The notes: a model not told the origin generated them from the sequence alone. Counted from the first letter of the stretch, positions 8,703 to 17,498 are shown. The stretch: 64,000 nt of DNA from Streptomyces sp. RPT161 (GCF_027533845.1 NZ_JAPZVN010000006.1:247673-311672), one strand, 5' to 3'. Made by a program: numbers and translations.

Positions 8703-9262
8703 ATGATGAGGTATCCGCAGGGTGGTGGTCTGACCGATGAACGGCGTGCGTTTCGCGAGCAGATCCGTATGGAAGCTTCGGAGATGTTCGCTCTGGGGCA
8801 GAGTAATGACGTGATCGCGAAGCGATTACGGGTCAGCGTGCGATCGGTGCAGCGGTGGCGTCCGGCGTGGAATGATGGTGGACCACCGGGTCTGCGTTCT
8901 GCGGGATCGCCTGGTCGGCCGAAGCTGAGCAAGGCCCTGTTCTGCAAGCTGGAGCGGGAGTTGGCCAAGGGACCGGTCGCTCATGGCTGGCCGGACCGGA
9001 CCTGGACCCTGGAGCGGATCAAGACGGTCATCGGGCGGCGGTTCCACAAGAGCATCACCCTGTCGGGCATCGCGCAGATGCTGCGGCGCCACGGGTGGAG
9101 CCACCAAGTCCCCGCCCGCCGCGCGTTGGAGCGTGACGAGCAGGCGGTCACCGGCTGGGTGAAGGAGACGTGGCCGTAGGTGGAAAGGCTGCGGCGGCGC
9201 GCGGGGCCTGGCTGGTCTTCGAAGACGAAGCCGGATTCTCGATGACGCCGCCGACCTGCCGC
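8703..9262 (+). pseudogene. IS630 family transposase, truncated and split in two frames
   Basis: ATG 8703 begins a 158-residue frame with the IS630 winged-helix region (LRVSVRSVQRWRPAWNDGG, LSKALFCKLERELAKG, GIAQMLRRHGWSHQVPARRA). It ends at 9179, where a second frame continues with GAWLVFEDEAGFSMTPPT, the first catalytic Asp block. The overlapping layout resembles the two-ORF arrangement of some IS630 elements. The DDE domain breaks off near 9262, so the element cannot be active. Confidence 0.75.
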
Positions 9263-9455
9263 GAGGAACTTCCATCGGCCAGCCGCTCGACCGAAGCGAC
9301 GGCCAGACCGTCCAGGTCGAGCGGCAACGTCGTAGAGTTGTCCAAGCCCGTGGTCCCCGATGATCAAGCTGCGTAGAAAACAGGCATGATGGCCCCGGGC
9401 GTCTTGCGTCCGGGGTGCCGCGCCGTCCCAGCAAGAGTCTCGTCGAGGGTGACGA

Positions 9456-9616
9456 CACGTCAGGCTTTCGGTGCTACCACGCCGTTCAAGTTCGAAGGCC
9501 CCGATTACGAGACGCTTCCCGCCAGTTCCGAGGCCATGATTCACATCGCTTCGATCGATAACCTCACTAAGCGCATAACGGTCCAGACCGCACCCACCTG
9601 GCGAGGCGCCTACTAG
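9456..9616 (+). pseudogene. IS5-like transposase, C-terminal scrap
   Basis: A short frame ends in SEAMIHIASIDNLTKRITVQ and TWRGAY, which matches my memory of the extreme C-terminus of IS5-type transposases from Streptomyces. There is nothing recognisable upstream. The call is tentative because the segment is under 55 residues. Confidence 0.4.
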
Positions 9617-9641
9617 GCACACACAAGACAATCTACCTAAA

Positions 9642-12584
9642 TCAAAGGCTCGTTCCGTGCTGGAGCCAGGCCAGGAGTTCGTCATGGCGGATCTGGTACA
9701 CCGTGCCGGCGGAACGCAGCAGGCCGACGCGGTGGCACCAGCGGAGGAACCCGACGAGGTGCCAAGGCAGTTTGCCGCGGGTGGCCAGCACGACTCCGGC
9801 GTACTGGCGGGTGACGTCTGCGACGAAGCCGGGCCCGGCGGCTAGGCCGCAGGCGAGGGATGTGGCGACGGCCAGCGGCCAGTCCACCCGCAGCCACTCG
9901 ATGTTCAGCGTGGCGTACAGGGTCAGGCCGGCCACGATGAGGCCTGCGATCAGCCCGGCTGTCGCGTCGTTGCGCAGCGGTGAGAGGGGGGTGGGCACCC
10001 CGGGCGGGTCGGGGTCGGGGTCACCGCCGTTGGTGCGCCGGGCGGCCCGCAGTCCCAGCGGGACGCCTACCGCCAGGGCCAGCGCACCGGCGCCGCATCC
10101 TGCGATCACTCCGATGAAGTCGCCGAGCGTGCCGACGAGGGACCCGGCGGCCCCGGCCAGGACGAGGGCGGTGGGCAGCCCGCCGGCCACCAGGTGCCGG
10201 CGGTCGATGTCCGCCCGTACCGACAGGGCAAGACCGAAGCCGAAGACCAGCGTGAAAGCGATTGCGACCGCGAGCGCGTATCCCACCCCGAACAGCGGCG
10301 TGAGCGGTGGCAGCAGCGCCCAGCCGAGGAGCGCGCCGAGGCCGATCCTGCGACAGCCGAGCCTGCTTCGCAGGCGCTGGAAGAGGATGCGCCGAGGCTG
10401 GATGTGCCGCGCCCGTGCACTCCAGGCGGCGAGGAACGGTGCGGGGGAGAGGAGGAGCAGCAACGGGAGGCCGGGGGAGGGGAGTTCGTGGCATTGCCGG
10501 AGGCAGATGGTCAGCAGGACGAAGGCGGGCAGCCAGCATGCCAGGGTGAGCCCGGCGGCGGCATAGCGGGCGGCGCGCGGGCCGGCGAGCGGCCACAGCA
10601 GGTGGACTGCCAGGTCACGGCCGCCCTCCGCGCTGCCCGGGTCGGCCGGTGCTGTGGTGCCGCCGTGCAGGTTGGCGGCGAGTAGGCGGAGCCAGCGTGT
10701 CACGGCTGAGTCGTCGGCGTAGGGCTGTGGCACTCCTTTTGGGTCGGGTTTGCACAGTGTTGGTACGAGCTGGTTGAGGAGCTCGTCGCGCAATTGTCGT
10801 AGCCCGTCGGTGGAGGTTGGCGTGCCGATGAAGGAGCGGAGTGCCGCGGCCCCGGCGTCGGACTGGGAGGTGAGGGACGCCAGCGTGAGCATCCAGGGGG
10901 AGGTGAGCAGGTCACCGAGAACCGTTTCTGGCTTGGCCAGTTCGGGCTCCAGCCCGGCGAGTCGGGCTGTGTTGTAGGCGCGTTGGTGGAGGTAGTGCCA
11001 GCCGTCTGCCGGGGATACATCGTTGATCTGGATCGTCGCGCAGTCGAGCAGCCGGTCGTCGCCACCGCTGAGCCTGATGTAGTTCGCTGCTCGACAGGTG
11101 ATCACCAGCGGCCCTTCGAACCGGTTGAGCTGGGTGAGCGCGGCGATGGCGTGGCGCTGGTCCGATCCGGCTTCGTCCATCTCGTCGAGGCCGTCCAGCA
11201 CCGGCAGGATCCGTCCTGACGCGAGGAGGTCGCGGGCTTTGGTCTCGGAGCCGCTGAGGTATTCCCGGGCCATGACGGTGCTGAGCCAGTCGGTGAACGG
11301 GACGTCGGTGTCCCAGCCGGCGAGGCCGACCGGTACGGGTACGGGGCCCGGGTAGGAGGCGCGGGTGAGGAGCTGGTGGACGAGTTCGTTGGCGAGGAGG
11401 GTCTTTCCCGATCCTGGTCCACCCGTGATGACCAGCCGCTTGGGCCTGAGGGCGTCCAGGAAGCGGGCGATGCTGAGGAAGTCGCCGTGCGGCCAAGCGG
11501 TTTCGGGTCCTCGGCCAACGTCCGGCAGTGTCTTGTAGGTGATGTTGATGGCCATCGTGTCCCCGCCGAGGAGCTGCCGCCGCCGCTCGCTCGACTGTCG
11601 CCGCACGATCTCCGCCAGATCCTGGCGTGCAGCTTCCCGGGCCGATCCGGACCGCCGAGGCCGGCGGAACAGCGGGACGGCCCACGCCGTGAGCGCGCCG
11701 CCGACCACGGGGGCTGGCAGCCAGGCGGCGATGGGCTGGCGCGGGGAGAGGAAGGGGAAGACGCTTAACCCCGCCACGACACCGCCCGCGACGGCGGAGC
11801 CCAGCACGGTCCGGACGCGCTGTTTCCGCGAGATCGGTGTCATGGCTATCGACGGGTACGGCGAGTCCGGGTATTCCTCCGGCTGTGGCGCAGGGATGTC
11901 CTCGATGACGCAGTGGGCACCATGGTCGGCCAGGGCCTGTGCGAAGCCAGGCAGCGCGGCCAGCGCGCTGATCGGGACGGCATCCAGGACATTCGCGGTG
12001 TCGGAGATCTTCTTGTCTGTGGCCAGCACCGCGACCAGGAGCGGCCCGCAGAACAGGGCCGTCCCCGACGCGCCGCTCCAATTCGACCCCGCAGACAGGC
12101 CCTTGGGGACGACCCCTGAGTCGACGTGCACGGTGAGCATGCCGGACTTCATGGCGTGCAGCGGATCGACGTGCCCCCGCACCGGCATGGTGTCGCGCCG
12201 TTTCGGTCTGGAACGGTCCACGACTGCGTCGGGGAAGCCAAGCCCGAGGCATGGAACGCGGTCGCCGCCGCGGATCCGGCCGAACCGCACCGGAGCCGTC
12301 CGGGGAGGCTGCCAGGCCGGGTCCGCGATCCGAAGCAGCGCACCGTCTCGTTGAGGGTGCGCGGTAGTGTCGACGGGGTGCGGGGGCCATATCAACTCGG
12401 CTGTTACCCAGCTGGTGCGGCCCTCCAAGTCGAGGCGCCGGACCTTGATCTCCCTGCGGATCGCAGCGTCTTCGACGACATGGTAGGCAGTGAGCAAAAG
12501 CTGATCGGACATCAGGTAGCCGGTGCCGAAGTTCTTCTCCTTCCGGGTTGGATTCCAGATCTCCATGACCCGCGCCCGGTCCAT
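9642..12584 (-). CDS. Trypsin-like protease / NACHT NTPase / polytopic membrane protein
   Basis: The 980-residue protein starts at ATG 12584, with GGAG 8 bases upstream inside the end of the Trypco2 gene. Residues 15-215 form a trypsin-like protease with a complete triad: His35 (LTAYHVVED), Asp80 (QRDGALLRI) and Ser173 (SGASGTALF). Two membrane helices follow near 257-306. The NACHT module has Walker A GGPGSGKT (388-395), Walker B ILPVLDGLDE (459-468) and a sensor-like ITCRAANY. The C-terminal 300 residues contain about eight hydrophobic helices and a final winged-helix-like tail. Family knowledge: such STAND NTPases sense an invader and release a toxic effector, here presumably the protease. 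This is inference; no activity is shown. Confidence 0.88.
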   Translation of the reverse strand: MDRARVMEIWNPTRKEKNFGTGYLMSDQLLLTAYHVVEDAAIRREIKVRRLDLEGRTSWVTAELIWPPHPVDTTAHPQRDGALLRIADPAWQPPRTAPVRFGRIRGGDRVPCLGLGFPDAVVDRSRPKRRDTMPVRGHVDPLHAMKSGMLTVHVDSGVVPKGLSAGSNWSGASGTALFCGPLLVAVLATDKKISDTANVLDAVPISALAALPGFAQALADHGAHCVIEDIPAPQPEEYPDSPYPSIAMTPISRKQRVRTVLGSAVAGGVVAGLSVFPFLSPRQPIAAWLPAPVVGGALTAWAVPLFRRPRRSGSAREAARQDLAEIVRRQSSERRRQLLGGDTMAINITYKTLPDVGRGPETAWPHGDFLSIARFLDALRPKRLVITGGPGSGKTLLANELVHQLLTRASYPGPVPVPVGLAGWDTDVPFTDWLSTVMAREYLSGSETKARDLLASGRILPVLDGLDEMDEAGSDQRHAIAALTQLNRFEGPLVITCRAANYIRLSGGDDRLLDCATIQINDVSPADGWHYLHQRAYNTARLAGLEPELAKPETVLGDLLTSPWMLTLASLTSQSDAGAAALRSFIGTPTSTDGLRQLRDELLNQLVPTLCKPDPKGVPQPYADDSAVTRWLRLLAANLHGGTTAPADPGSAEGGRDLAVHLLWPLAGPRAARYAAAGLTLACWLPAFVLLTICLRQCHELPSPGLPLLLLLSPAPFLAAWSARARHIQPRRILFQRLRSRLGCRRIGLGALLGWALLPPLTPLFGVGYALAVAIAFTLVFGFGLALSVRADIDRRHLVAGGLPTALVLAGAAGSLVGTLGDFIGVIAGCGAGALALAVGVPLGLRAARRTNGGDPDPDPPGVPTPLSPLRNDATAGLIAGLIVAGLTLYATLNIEWLRVDWPLAVATSLACGLAAGPGFVADVTRQYAGVVLATRGKLPWHLVGFLRWCHRVGLLRSAGTVYQIRHDELLAWLQHGTSL

Positions 12585-12588
12585 CGGC

Positions 12589-12900
12589 TTACTCCGGCAG
12601 CTCGTCCACGCTGCTGGAGATCTGCGCGTCCTCGCCATCGGCGTCGACCGGCTGCAGAGTGAACTTGATCCGATGTGTACGGTCCACGTTCGCCACCCCG
12701 TGAGCCTCACCGGTCCAGGGGAGGACGAAGACCTTGGTCCGGGCTCCGATCTCCTTCCTGACGGCCAGGGTGAACTCAAGCTCCACCGGGCCGGTCCTGA
12801 ACTTCAAGGGCTCGTTCTGACCCTCTTGCATGGCGCGCTGGAGCTCGGCGCGGATCGCACCGACCGTCTCTCCCAGCTCCGCCCACGGTTCCTGTGACAT
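12589..12900 (-). CDS. Trypco2 domain protein (trypsin-co-occurring)
   Basis: This 103-residue cytoplasmic protein starts at ATG 12900 with AGGGGG about 9 bases upstream. Its N-terminal helix (WAELGETVGAIRAELQRAM) is followed by a beta-rich part (LKFRTGPVELEFTLAV, TKVFVLPW, THRIKFTLQPV), the layout of the Trypco2 domain described beside trypsin/NACHT conflict proteins. Its stop lies 4 bases before the protease-NACHT start, so the two are translationally coupled. Its role in such systems is not established; it may act as regulator, sensor adaptor or protease substrate. Length is typical. Confidence 0.8.
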   Translation of the reverse strand: MSQEPWAELGETVGAIRAELQRAMQEGQNEPLKFRTGPVELEFTLAVRKEIGARTKVFVLPWTGEAHGVANVDRTHRIKFTLQPVDADGEDAQISSSVDELPE

Positions 12901-12999
12901 GCCGTACGCCCCCTGCTCGACCGCGTGGTTCGCTCTGCGCCGAACATAGCCGATCCAGTGGGCTCCGCTGCCCGGTTTGTGATGACGGGAACGCAACCT

Positions 13000-13480
13000 C
13001 CACCAGACTGCGCCGATGACGCTCACCCTGGTCGCTGTCGTCCAGCACGACACCCTCGTAGAGGTCGCACAGGGACAGCTGGGCACCGGGGTGAGGTCGC
13101 TCGCGGCGGACGATGATCCGGGTGCCGTCGGGATGTCCCGTCAGGTCGACCAGGCGGGTCAGCTCTGCGACCTTGGCTGAACCGCGCAGGGAGCCGCCCT
13201 GTTCCAGGGCCGGGTGCAGACCTGTCGGGGCAGGGTCTGGATCGCGCGGCGGACCGGTTCGGTGACGGGGTGTCCGACGGAGAAGCGCGTCTGGATGCCC
13301 TGCCGGCGCAGGCTGCGCAGGTGGGTCAGGAACGCTTCGGTGCTTCCGGCGTTGTCGGTGCGGATGAGGATTTCGGTGCCGTGGCGGTGGGCATCGCGGA
13401 TCTGTGCGAGGTCGCCGTCCAAGACGGGGATACGGCCACTCCGATCCTGTGCCGTGGACTGGTTCCCCCGTGATGCTGAA
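13000..13480 (-). pseudogene. IS1380 family transposase fragment, frameshifted
   Basis: Two minus-strand frames give consecutive pieces of an IS1380 transposase: AQIRDAHRHGTEILIRTDNA, AFLTHLRSLRRQGIQTRFSV and TEPVRRAIQTLP, then GSAKVAELTRLVDLTGHPDG and TRIIVRRERPHPGAQLSL. These cover the middle of a normally 450-residue protein. Both ends are missing. The remnant ends just upstream of the Trypco2 gene, so the defence-type locus borders transposon debris. Confidence 0.75.
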
Positions 13481-13577
13481 TCCAGTCACGCGCCCGCGGT
13501 ATGTCTCACTGCCGCGCGGAGAACCAGGCGTTGCCGCCGAGCGTCCAGACCGAGACGTGGGTGACGCCCAGCCCGGC

Positions 13578-14147
13578 CTATCGGCGGCGGACGAAGTCCT
13601 CGTGTTCAGCCTGCTCCAAGGCCAGGTCCGCTGCCGCGAGCTCTTCGGTCAGCCGGGGGATCCAGTGGCGGCGCAACGCGCGCACTCGCTGGCGGGTGCG
13701 GGCCGCCTCGTCGCCGACGGGGCGGGCGGCGGCGCGGGCCGTGGCGTACTCGGCCGCTGCTCGCACAGCCTCCTGGTAGGCCCACTGCGCTTGCGCCAAC
13801 GCGGTGTTCCGGGGCAACGGTTCGGCGTCGGCTCGGACCGCCGTGACGTGGGAGAACCCGGCGCGGTGGCGCACGCCCATGGATGTGGACCACTCGACGT
13901 CAACTTGCGCGGAGGCAGCCGGGCACGCCATGTCCAGAGCGCGTTCTCCGCTCAGCAGGAGGCCGCGCAATGACCACTGCTCCGCTTCGCGTGACCGCTC
14001 GTGCCAGGCCCGCAAGGCCGCCTCCTCGGCATGCAGCCTGCGTTGGTGCTCGTCGCGCAGGATGCGCAGCTTGCGCTCCAGCAGGTCGGCGCCGCGGTTG
14101 GCGGCGTCGAGCTTGCGGCGCAGGCGTCCGGCCCGGCCGGGTGGCAC
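13578..14147 (-). CDS. V-type ATP synthase subunit D
   Basis: The protein has 189 residues and begins MPPGRAGRLRRKLDAANRGA, then LLERKLRILRDEHQR, the hallmark N-terminal helix of the V/A-ATPase central-stalk D subunit. The C-terminal helix (RTRQRVRALRRHWIPRLTEE) completes the antiparallel coiled coil. Subunit D couples ATP hydrolysis in the A3B3 head to rotation of the membrane ring. The reading frame looks intact and of normal length, but the upstream B subunit is broken and no other subunits follow. It is therefore likely an orphan on its way to loss. Confidence 0.85.
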   Translation of the reverse strand: MPPGRAGRLRRKLDAANRGADLLERKLRILRDEHQRRLHAEEAALRAWHERSREAEQWSLRGLLLSGERALDMACPAASAQVDVEWSTSMGVRHRAGFSHVTAVRADAEPLPRNTALAQAQWAYQEAVRAAAEYATARAAARPVGDEAARTRQRVRALRRHWIPRLTEELAAADLALEQAEHEDFVRRR

Positions 14148-14149
14148 GC

Positions 14150-14935
14150 GGTGTGTCGTGGTCGTCCGTACTGCTCCTTCGCCTCTGGCGGTTGATGTGC
14201 GTCGATCAATTCCGCTGGCAGCATTGTGAGTTGGCTGCGCGGCAGGGTGAGCAGCACTTGCCAGGCGCGCTCCCGTGCCTCGTCGAGAGGGCGTGCCTCG
14301 TCCACGCGTTGTGCCATCAAGCGGTGCAGGAAGGCGTCGGCCAGGTCCAGGCGGCGGGTGTCGGTCGTGCTGAGCGCGGACCGCCCGACCAGGTCGGCCA
14401 GCTCGCGGACCTGCCGGGCACGGGCGAGGGCGGCGAGCAACTGTGCGGCTACGTCAAGGTGGTCGGCGCGGGTGCGGCCGGGCCCGGCGCCCTTGCGCAT
14501 CAACCGGGACAGCGAGGACAGCGCGTCCACCGGCGGATAGACCTCTTGCGCGTGGACTTCGTGCGACAGCACGATCTGGCCTTCGGTGATGTAGCCGGTC
14601 AGGTCCGGGACCGGGTGGGTGATGTCGTTTGCCGGCATGGTCAGTACCGGCAGGACGGTGACTGAGCCCGGCCGCCCCCGGATCCGCCCGCAGCGCTCGT
14701 ACAGCGAGGCCAGGTCGCTGTACAGGTAGCCGGGGTAGGCGCGGCGTGCCGGGATCCCCGCGGGCGGCGGAGACTTCCCGCAGCGCCTCCGCGTACGCGG
14801 TCATGTCGGACATGACCACCAGGGCATGTCTGCCCTCTTCGGAGGCGAGGTGCTCGGCGACGGTGAGTGCCAGGCGGGGGGTGAGGATCCGTTCGATCAC
14901 CGGGTCGTCCGCGGTGTTGAGGAGCAGGACGAGTT
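14150..14935 (-). pseudogene. V-type ATP synthase subunit B, N-terminally deleted and frameshifted
   Basis: The first piece reads [40 protein letters not shown] and [16 protein letters not shown] frameshift near 14755 then moves the sequence to another frame: [56 protein letters not shown] and LDLADAFLHR. These are the C-terminal 250 residues of the V-ATPase B subunit. The nucleotide-binding N-terminal half is absent, and the normal stop before subunit D is lost. Confidence 0.8.
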
Positions 14936-15026
14936 CGCCTGCGGCGGAGAAAACAGCGGGCTTGGCGAAGGGCCCCTTGTCATAGCCGAAGCTGGCGATT
15001 TCAACGCAGACGACTCCGCTGAGCAT
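14936..15026 (-). pseudogene. Short N-terminal fragment fused to V-ATPase B remnant (RapZ-C-like)
   Basis: ATG 15026 has a good GGGAGG site 6 bases upstream and opens [20 protein letters not shown]. The [11 protein letters not shown] pattern recalls the start of the RapZ C-terminal domain. It reads straight into the V-ATPase B remnant near 14935, so it looks like a deletion fusion. With only 30 residues the family call is weak. Confidence 0.3.
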
Positions 15027-15189
15027 GCACGACCTCCCAGGAGTGGGGATTGGGCACGCAGGCTTTCCGAACGAACCAGCCCATAAAGCATCACCGGGAC
15101 GACGTCACACGAAGGGTGGTGAGATTCGCAGACCAGGGTTTAGGCCCACCACAGGGCAGGGGTGGCGGGTCACCACCGACCCTGTGAAC

Positions 15190-15411
15190 TCAGCAATAAG
15201 TCCCAATCCGCCGGACGTTCTCGGCCCAGACCCCCTCGGAGTCCTTGACGACGTCGAAGATCACCCTGTCGCCGGCCGTCAGTCCACGGACGCGGCAGCA
15301 CCCCTTGACGGCCAAGAAGTCCATGATGGCGTCCGGCTCTCCGTCGTCGTCTCGCGTGATGACGCCATGCCCCTTCTCCGGGCTGAACCACTTAACAGTG
15401 CCACTGGGCAC
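15190..15411 (-). CDS. Cold-shock-domain protein with degenerate RNA-binding motifs
   Basis: The 73-residue protein starts at GTG 15411, preceded by a purine-rich GAGAGGGGTGAGGGGT. It opens PSGTVKWFSPEKGHGVITRD, clearly the CspA fold. RNP1, normally KGFGFI, is KGHGVI, and RNP2, normally VFVHF, is replaced by AIMDFL, so most stacking aromatics for single-stranded nucleic acid are missing. The GLTAGDRVIFDVVKDSEGVWAENVRR tail is standard CSD. It may bind a partner other than nucleic acid or bind weakly. It is monocistronic and of typical length. Confidence 0.85.
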   Translation of the reverse strand: MPSGTVKWFSPEKGHGVITRDDDGEPDAIMDFLAVKGCCRVRGLTAGDRVIFDVVKDSEGVWAENVRRIGTYC

Positions 15412-15720
15412 ACCCCTCACCCCTCTCAAGAGCAGGATGTGAATCCAGGACTCTGGCCAGAGCCTTGCGGTTCGCGCAGGCTGCGGCATTCACCCAGAAG
15501 GATGAACAGGACCCCGGCCAGGAACCACGGGAACAGCAGCTCGGCACATCACACACCGTCACGCACGCGGTAGCTTCGCGTTGGGCGGGGCCACTGCCAC
15601 GGGATCAAGGACTCAGACCCCGCACCTTTACTGGATCTGGGCGGCCTCGCCCTCGGGGGCCGACCGCCGGTCAGCTGGCTGCAACCAACCTGATGGCCGG
15701 GTACGCCTAGGATTGCGGGG
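15412..15720. other. Divergent intergenic region between cold-shock and Sua5 genes
   Basis: About 310 bases between two divergent genes contain short overlapping frames with no motif. The regions just upstream of both starts are purine-rich. No operator could be identified by eye. Confidence 0.35.
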
Positions 15721-16698
15721 GTGACGGCAAGAACCTGTGACATCGAGAAGGCGGCCGAGGTGCTGCGTGCCGGAGGGCTGGTGGCCCTCCCGACCGAGAC
15801 CGTCTATGGTCTGGGCGCCAACGCCGAGGATCCTGCCGCCGTTGCGCGCATCTTCGAGGTCAAGGGGCGTCCGCCCTCCCACCCGCTGATCGTCCACATC
15901 GGCGGCGCGGAGCAGTTGGACGAGTGGGTCCAGGACGTGCCTGCGACGGCGCGCCTGCTGGCCGAACACTTCTGGCCGGGGCCGCTCACGCTGGTTCTGC
16001 GGCGCGGTCCCCGCGTACCCCTGGAGGCGACCGGTGGGTTGGAGACGGTGGCCGTGCGCGTGCCCGACCACCCCGTCGCCCTCGCGCTGCTGTCGGCCTT
16101 CGGCGGCGGTGTCACGGCTCCGTCCGCTAACCGCTTCGGCTCGGTCAGCCCCACCACGGCGGACCATGTCCGTGCCGAGCTCGGCGATGGGGTCGACTTC
16201 GTGCTGGACGGTGGCTCCTGCGAGGTCGGTGTCGAGTCGACCATCGTCGACGTCACGGGTGATGTCCCGAGTGTCCTGCGGCCGGGTGGCGTGACGCGTG
16301 AGGACCTGGAGGCGGTGCTGGGGTGGCCGCTTGCGGTTCCTTCGACGAGCCGTGTCCGGGTGCCGGGGCAGCATCCGTCGCACTACGCGCCGCGGGCGCG
16401 GGTCGTTCTGGTCGAGTCGGAGAAGGTCGTCGCCGAAGCAGAAAGTGCGCAGGAGCTGGGGCACCGGGTGGGCGTGTTCCTTCCCTCCGCCTTCGCCGGT
16501 ACCCCGGTGAAGGCGCATGCTGTGGTGACGGTTCCCGACTCTCTCGCCGCGTACGCGCGTGGGCTGTACGGGTTCTTGCGCGAACTCGACTGGCAGGGGT
16601 GCGACCTCATCGTGGCCACCTTGCCGGTGGAGGAGGGTCTGGGGTTGGCGATCGCCAACCGGCTCCGCCGTGCCGCGGGGCCTCGGTCCACGGTGTGA
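15721..16698 (+). CDS. L-threonylcarbamoyladenylate synthase (TsaC/Sua5)
   Basis: The 325-residue protein starts at GTG 15721. It makes threonylcarbamoyl-AMP from threonine, bicarbonate and ATP, the first step of t6A tRNA modification. The YrdC domain (residues 8-195) shows LPTETVYGLGANAEDPAAV, KGRPPSHPLIVHI, FWPGPLTLVL and TAPSANRFGSVSPTTADHV. The C-terminal Sua5 domain (residues 215-320) begins VPGQHPSHYAPRARVVLV, marking this as the long form. It is cytoplasmic. Housekeeping actinobacterial copies are usually shorter and sit beside prfA/prmC, so this isolated long copy may be a second gene. Confidence 0.93.
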   Translation: MTARTCDIEKAAEVLRAGGLVALPTETVYGLGANAEDPAAVARIFEVKGRPPSHPLIVHIGGAEQLDEWVQDVPATARLLAEHFWPGPLTLVLRRGPRVPLEATGGLETVAVRVPDHPVALALLSAFGGGVTAPSANRFGSVSPTTADHVRAELGDGVDFVLDGGSCEVGVESTIVDVTGDVPSVLRPGGVTREDLEAVLGWPLAVPSTSRVRVPGQHPSHYAPRARVVLVESEKVVAEAESAQELGHRVGVFLPSAFAGTPVKAHAVVTVPDSLAAYARGLYGFLRELDWQGCDLIVATLPVEEGLGLAIANRLRRAAGPRSTV

Positions 16699-16775
16699 CC
16701 ATCGGCGCCGTGACTTGAAGAAGCTGTTTCCCGGCTGCGGCTGCAGGAGATGTCGGCCTGGGTGGTTGCGTGCGG

Positions 16776-17171
16776 TCAGGGTGCGGGAGGGACGGCGCGG
16801 GCCAGGGGTTCCAGGTCTCCGTACAGGGCGGCGTGGAGTGCGGCGGCGAGTTCGCGGGCTCGTTCTTCTCTCCGCACGCCGTGCATCATGAAGTAGATCG
16901 GCCCCATGTAGGCGTCCAGGTCGACCTCGTGGCTTTGGATCAGGCGGGTGATCGCGTCCCGGAGTGCGTCGTTGACGGTGTCGGCGACAGCGTGGCCGGG
17001 GCCGGCGGTGAGCGTGTCCGCCTTCACGCTCCACAGTCGGCGTTTTTCGGATTCGATGGCGACGAATACAACGTTGTGCGCCATGGCGTTGCGGTAGACG
17101 TCGTGGAAAGCGTCGGTCCCGGTGGCGTCCGGGATGAGGTGGGCGGGGCAGGGAACCGGCAGTGGCTGCAC
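16776..17171 (-). CDS. Conserved hypothetical protein
   Basis: This 131-residue ORF has Streptomyces-like codon use. It includes TDAFHDVYRNAMAHNVVFVA, a central SVKADTLTAGPGHAVAD and a helical C-terminus ending in a Pro/Ala tail. No signal peptide or membrane segment is present. It is convergent with Sua5, with 77 bp between stops. I do not recognise the family and cannot assign a function. Confidence 0.55.
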   Translation of the reverse strand: MQPLPVPCPAHLIPDATGTDAFHDVYRNAMAHNVVFVAIESEKRRLWSVKADTLTAGPGHAVADTVNDALRDAITRLIQSHEVDLDAYMGPIYFMMHGVRREERARELAAALHAALYGDLEPLARAVPPAP

Positions 17172-17238
17172 CGGTGCATTCTGCCAAGAGGTGACGTCAA
17201 TGCGCGCCCGCGACGCGATGACGGGTCACCTTGAGTGA

Positions 17239-17331
17239 TTATCTCTGCTTCGAACCAGCGGCTTTCGCCTTCTTGCGGCCCCTGACGCGACGCCGGCGCA
17301 CCGTCAGGGGCCGCTGACACGCGAGCGCCAT
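17239..17331 (-). CDS. Possible 30-residue basic peptide
   Basis: ATG 17331 is preceded by GGAGGAGGCGAC, one of the strongest ribosome sites in the window. The ORF begins MALACQRPLTVRRRR and ends KKAKAAGSKQR, with almost half basic residues. A 13-bp inverted repeat lies inside it, so the region may instead be a transcript-end structure. The peptide is plausible but unproven. Confidence 0.3.
   Translation of the reverse strand: MALACQRPLTVRRRRVRGRKKAKAAGSKQR
17275..17314. terminator. 13-bp perfect hairpin
   Basis: GCGGCCCCTGACG (17275-17287) is exactly complementary to 17302-17314, with a 14-base loop. It lies between the unknown gene ending at 16776 and the carbonic anhydrase gene, inside the putative 30-codon ORF. 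It could terminate leftward transcription from the carbonic anhydrase gene. Confidence 0.55.
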
Positions 17332-17498
17332 GTCGCCTCCTCCAACGTCACCGCGACAGGCAGGACACGCTGCCGTCAACCGCGTCACGCTGCCGGGGAG
17401 GCAGTCTCCACCGCCGGAGCCTGCGGCAGGCACCCCGTTGTTCCTCCGACCGCGGCACATCACGCTGATCAGCCGCGGCCGGGAGCGGTCAGGAGCGG

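Noticed and set aside
9642..9897. Frames inside the NACHT gene suggesting extra small proteins
   Set aside because: All are alternative frames of the polytopic C-terminal domain.
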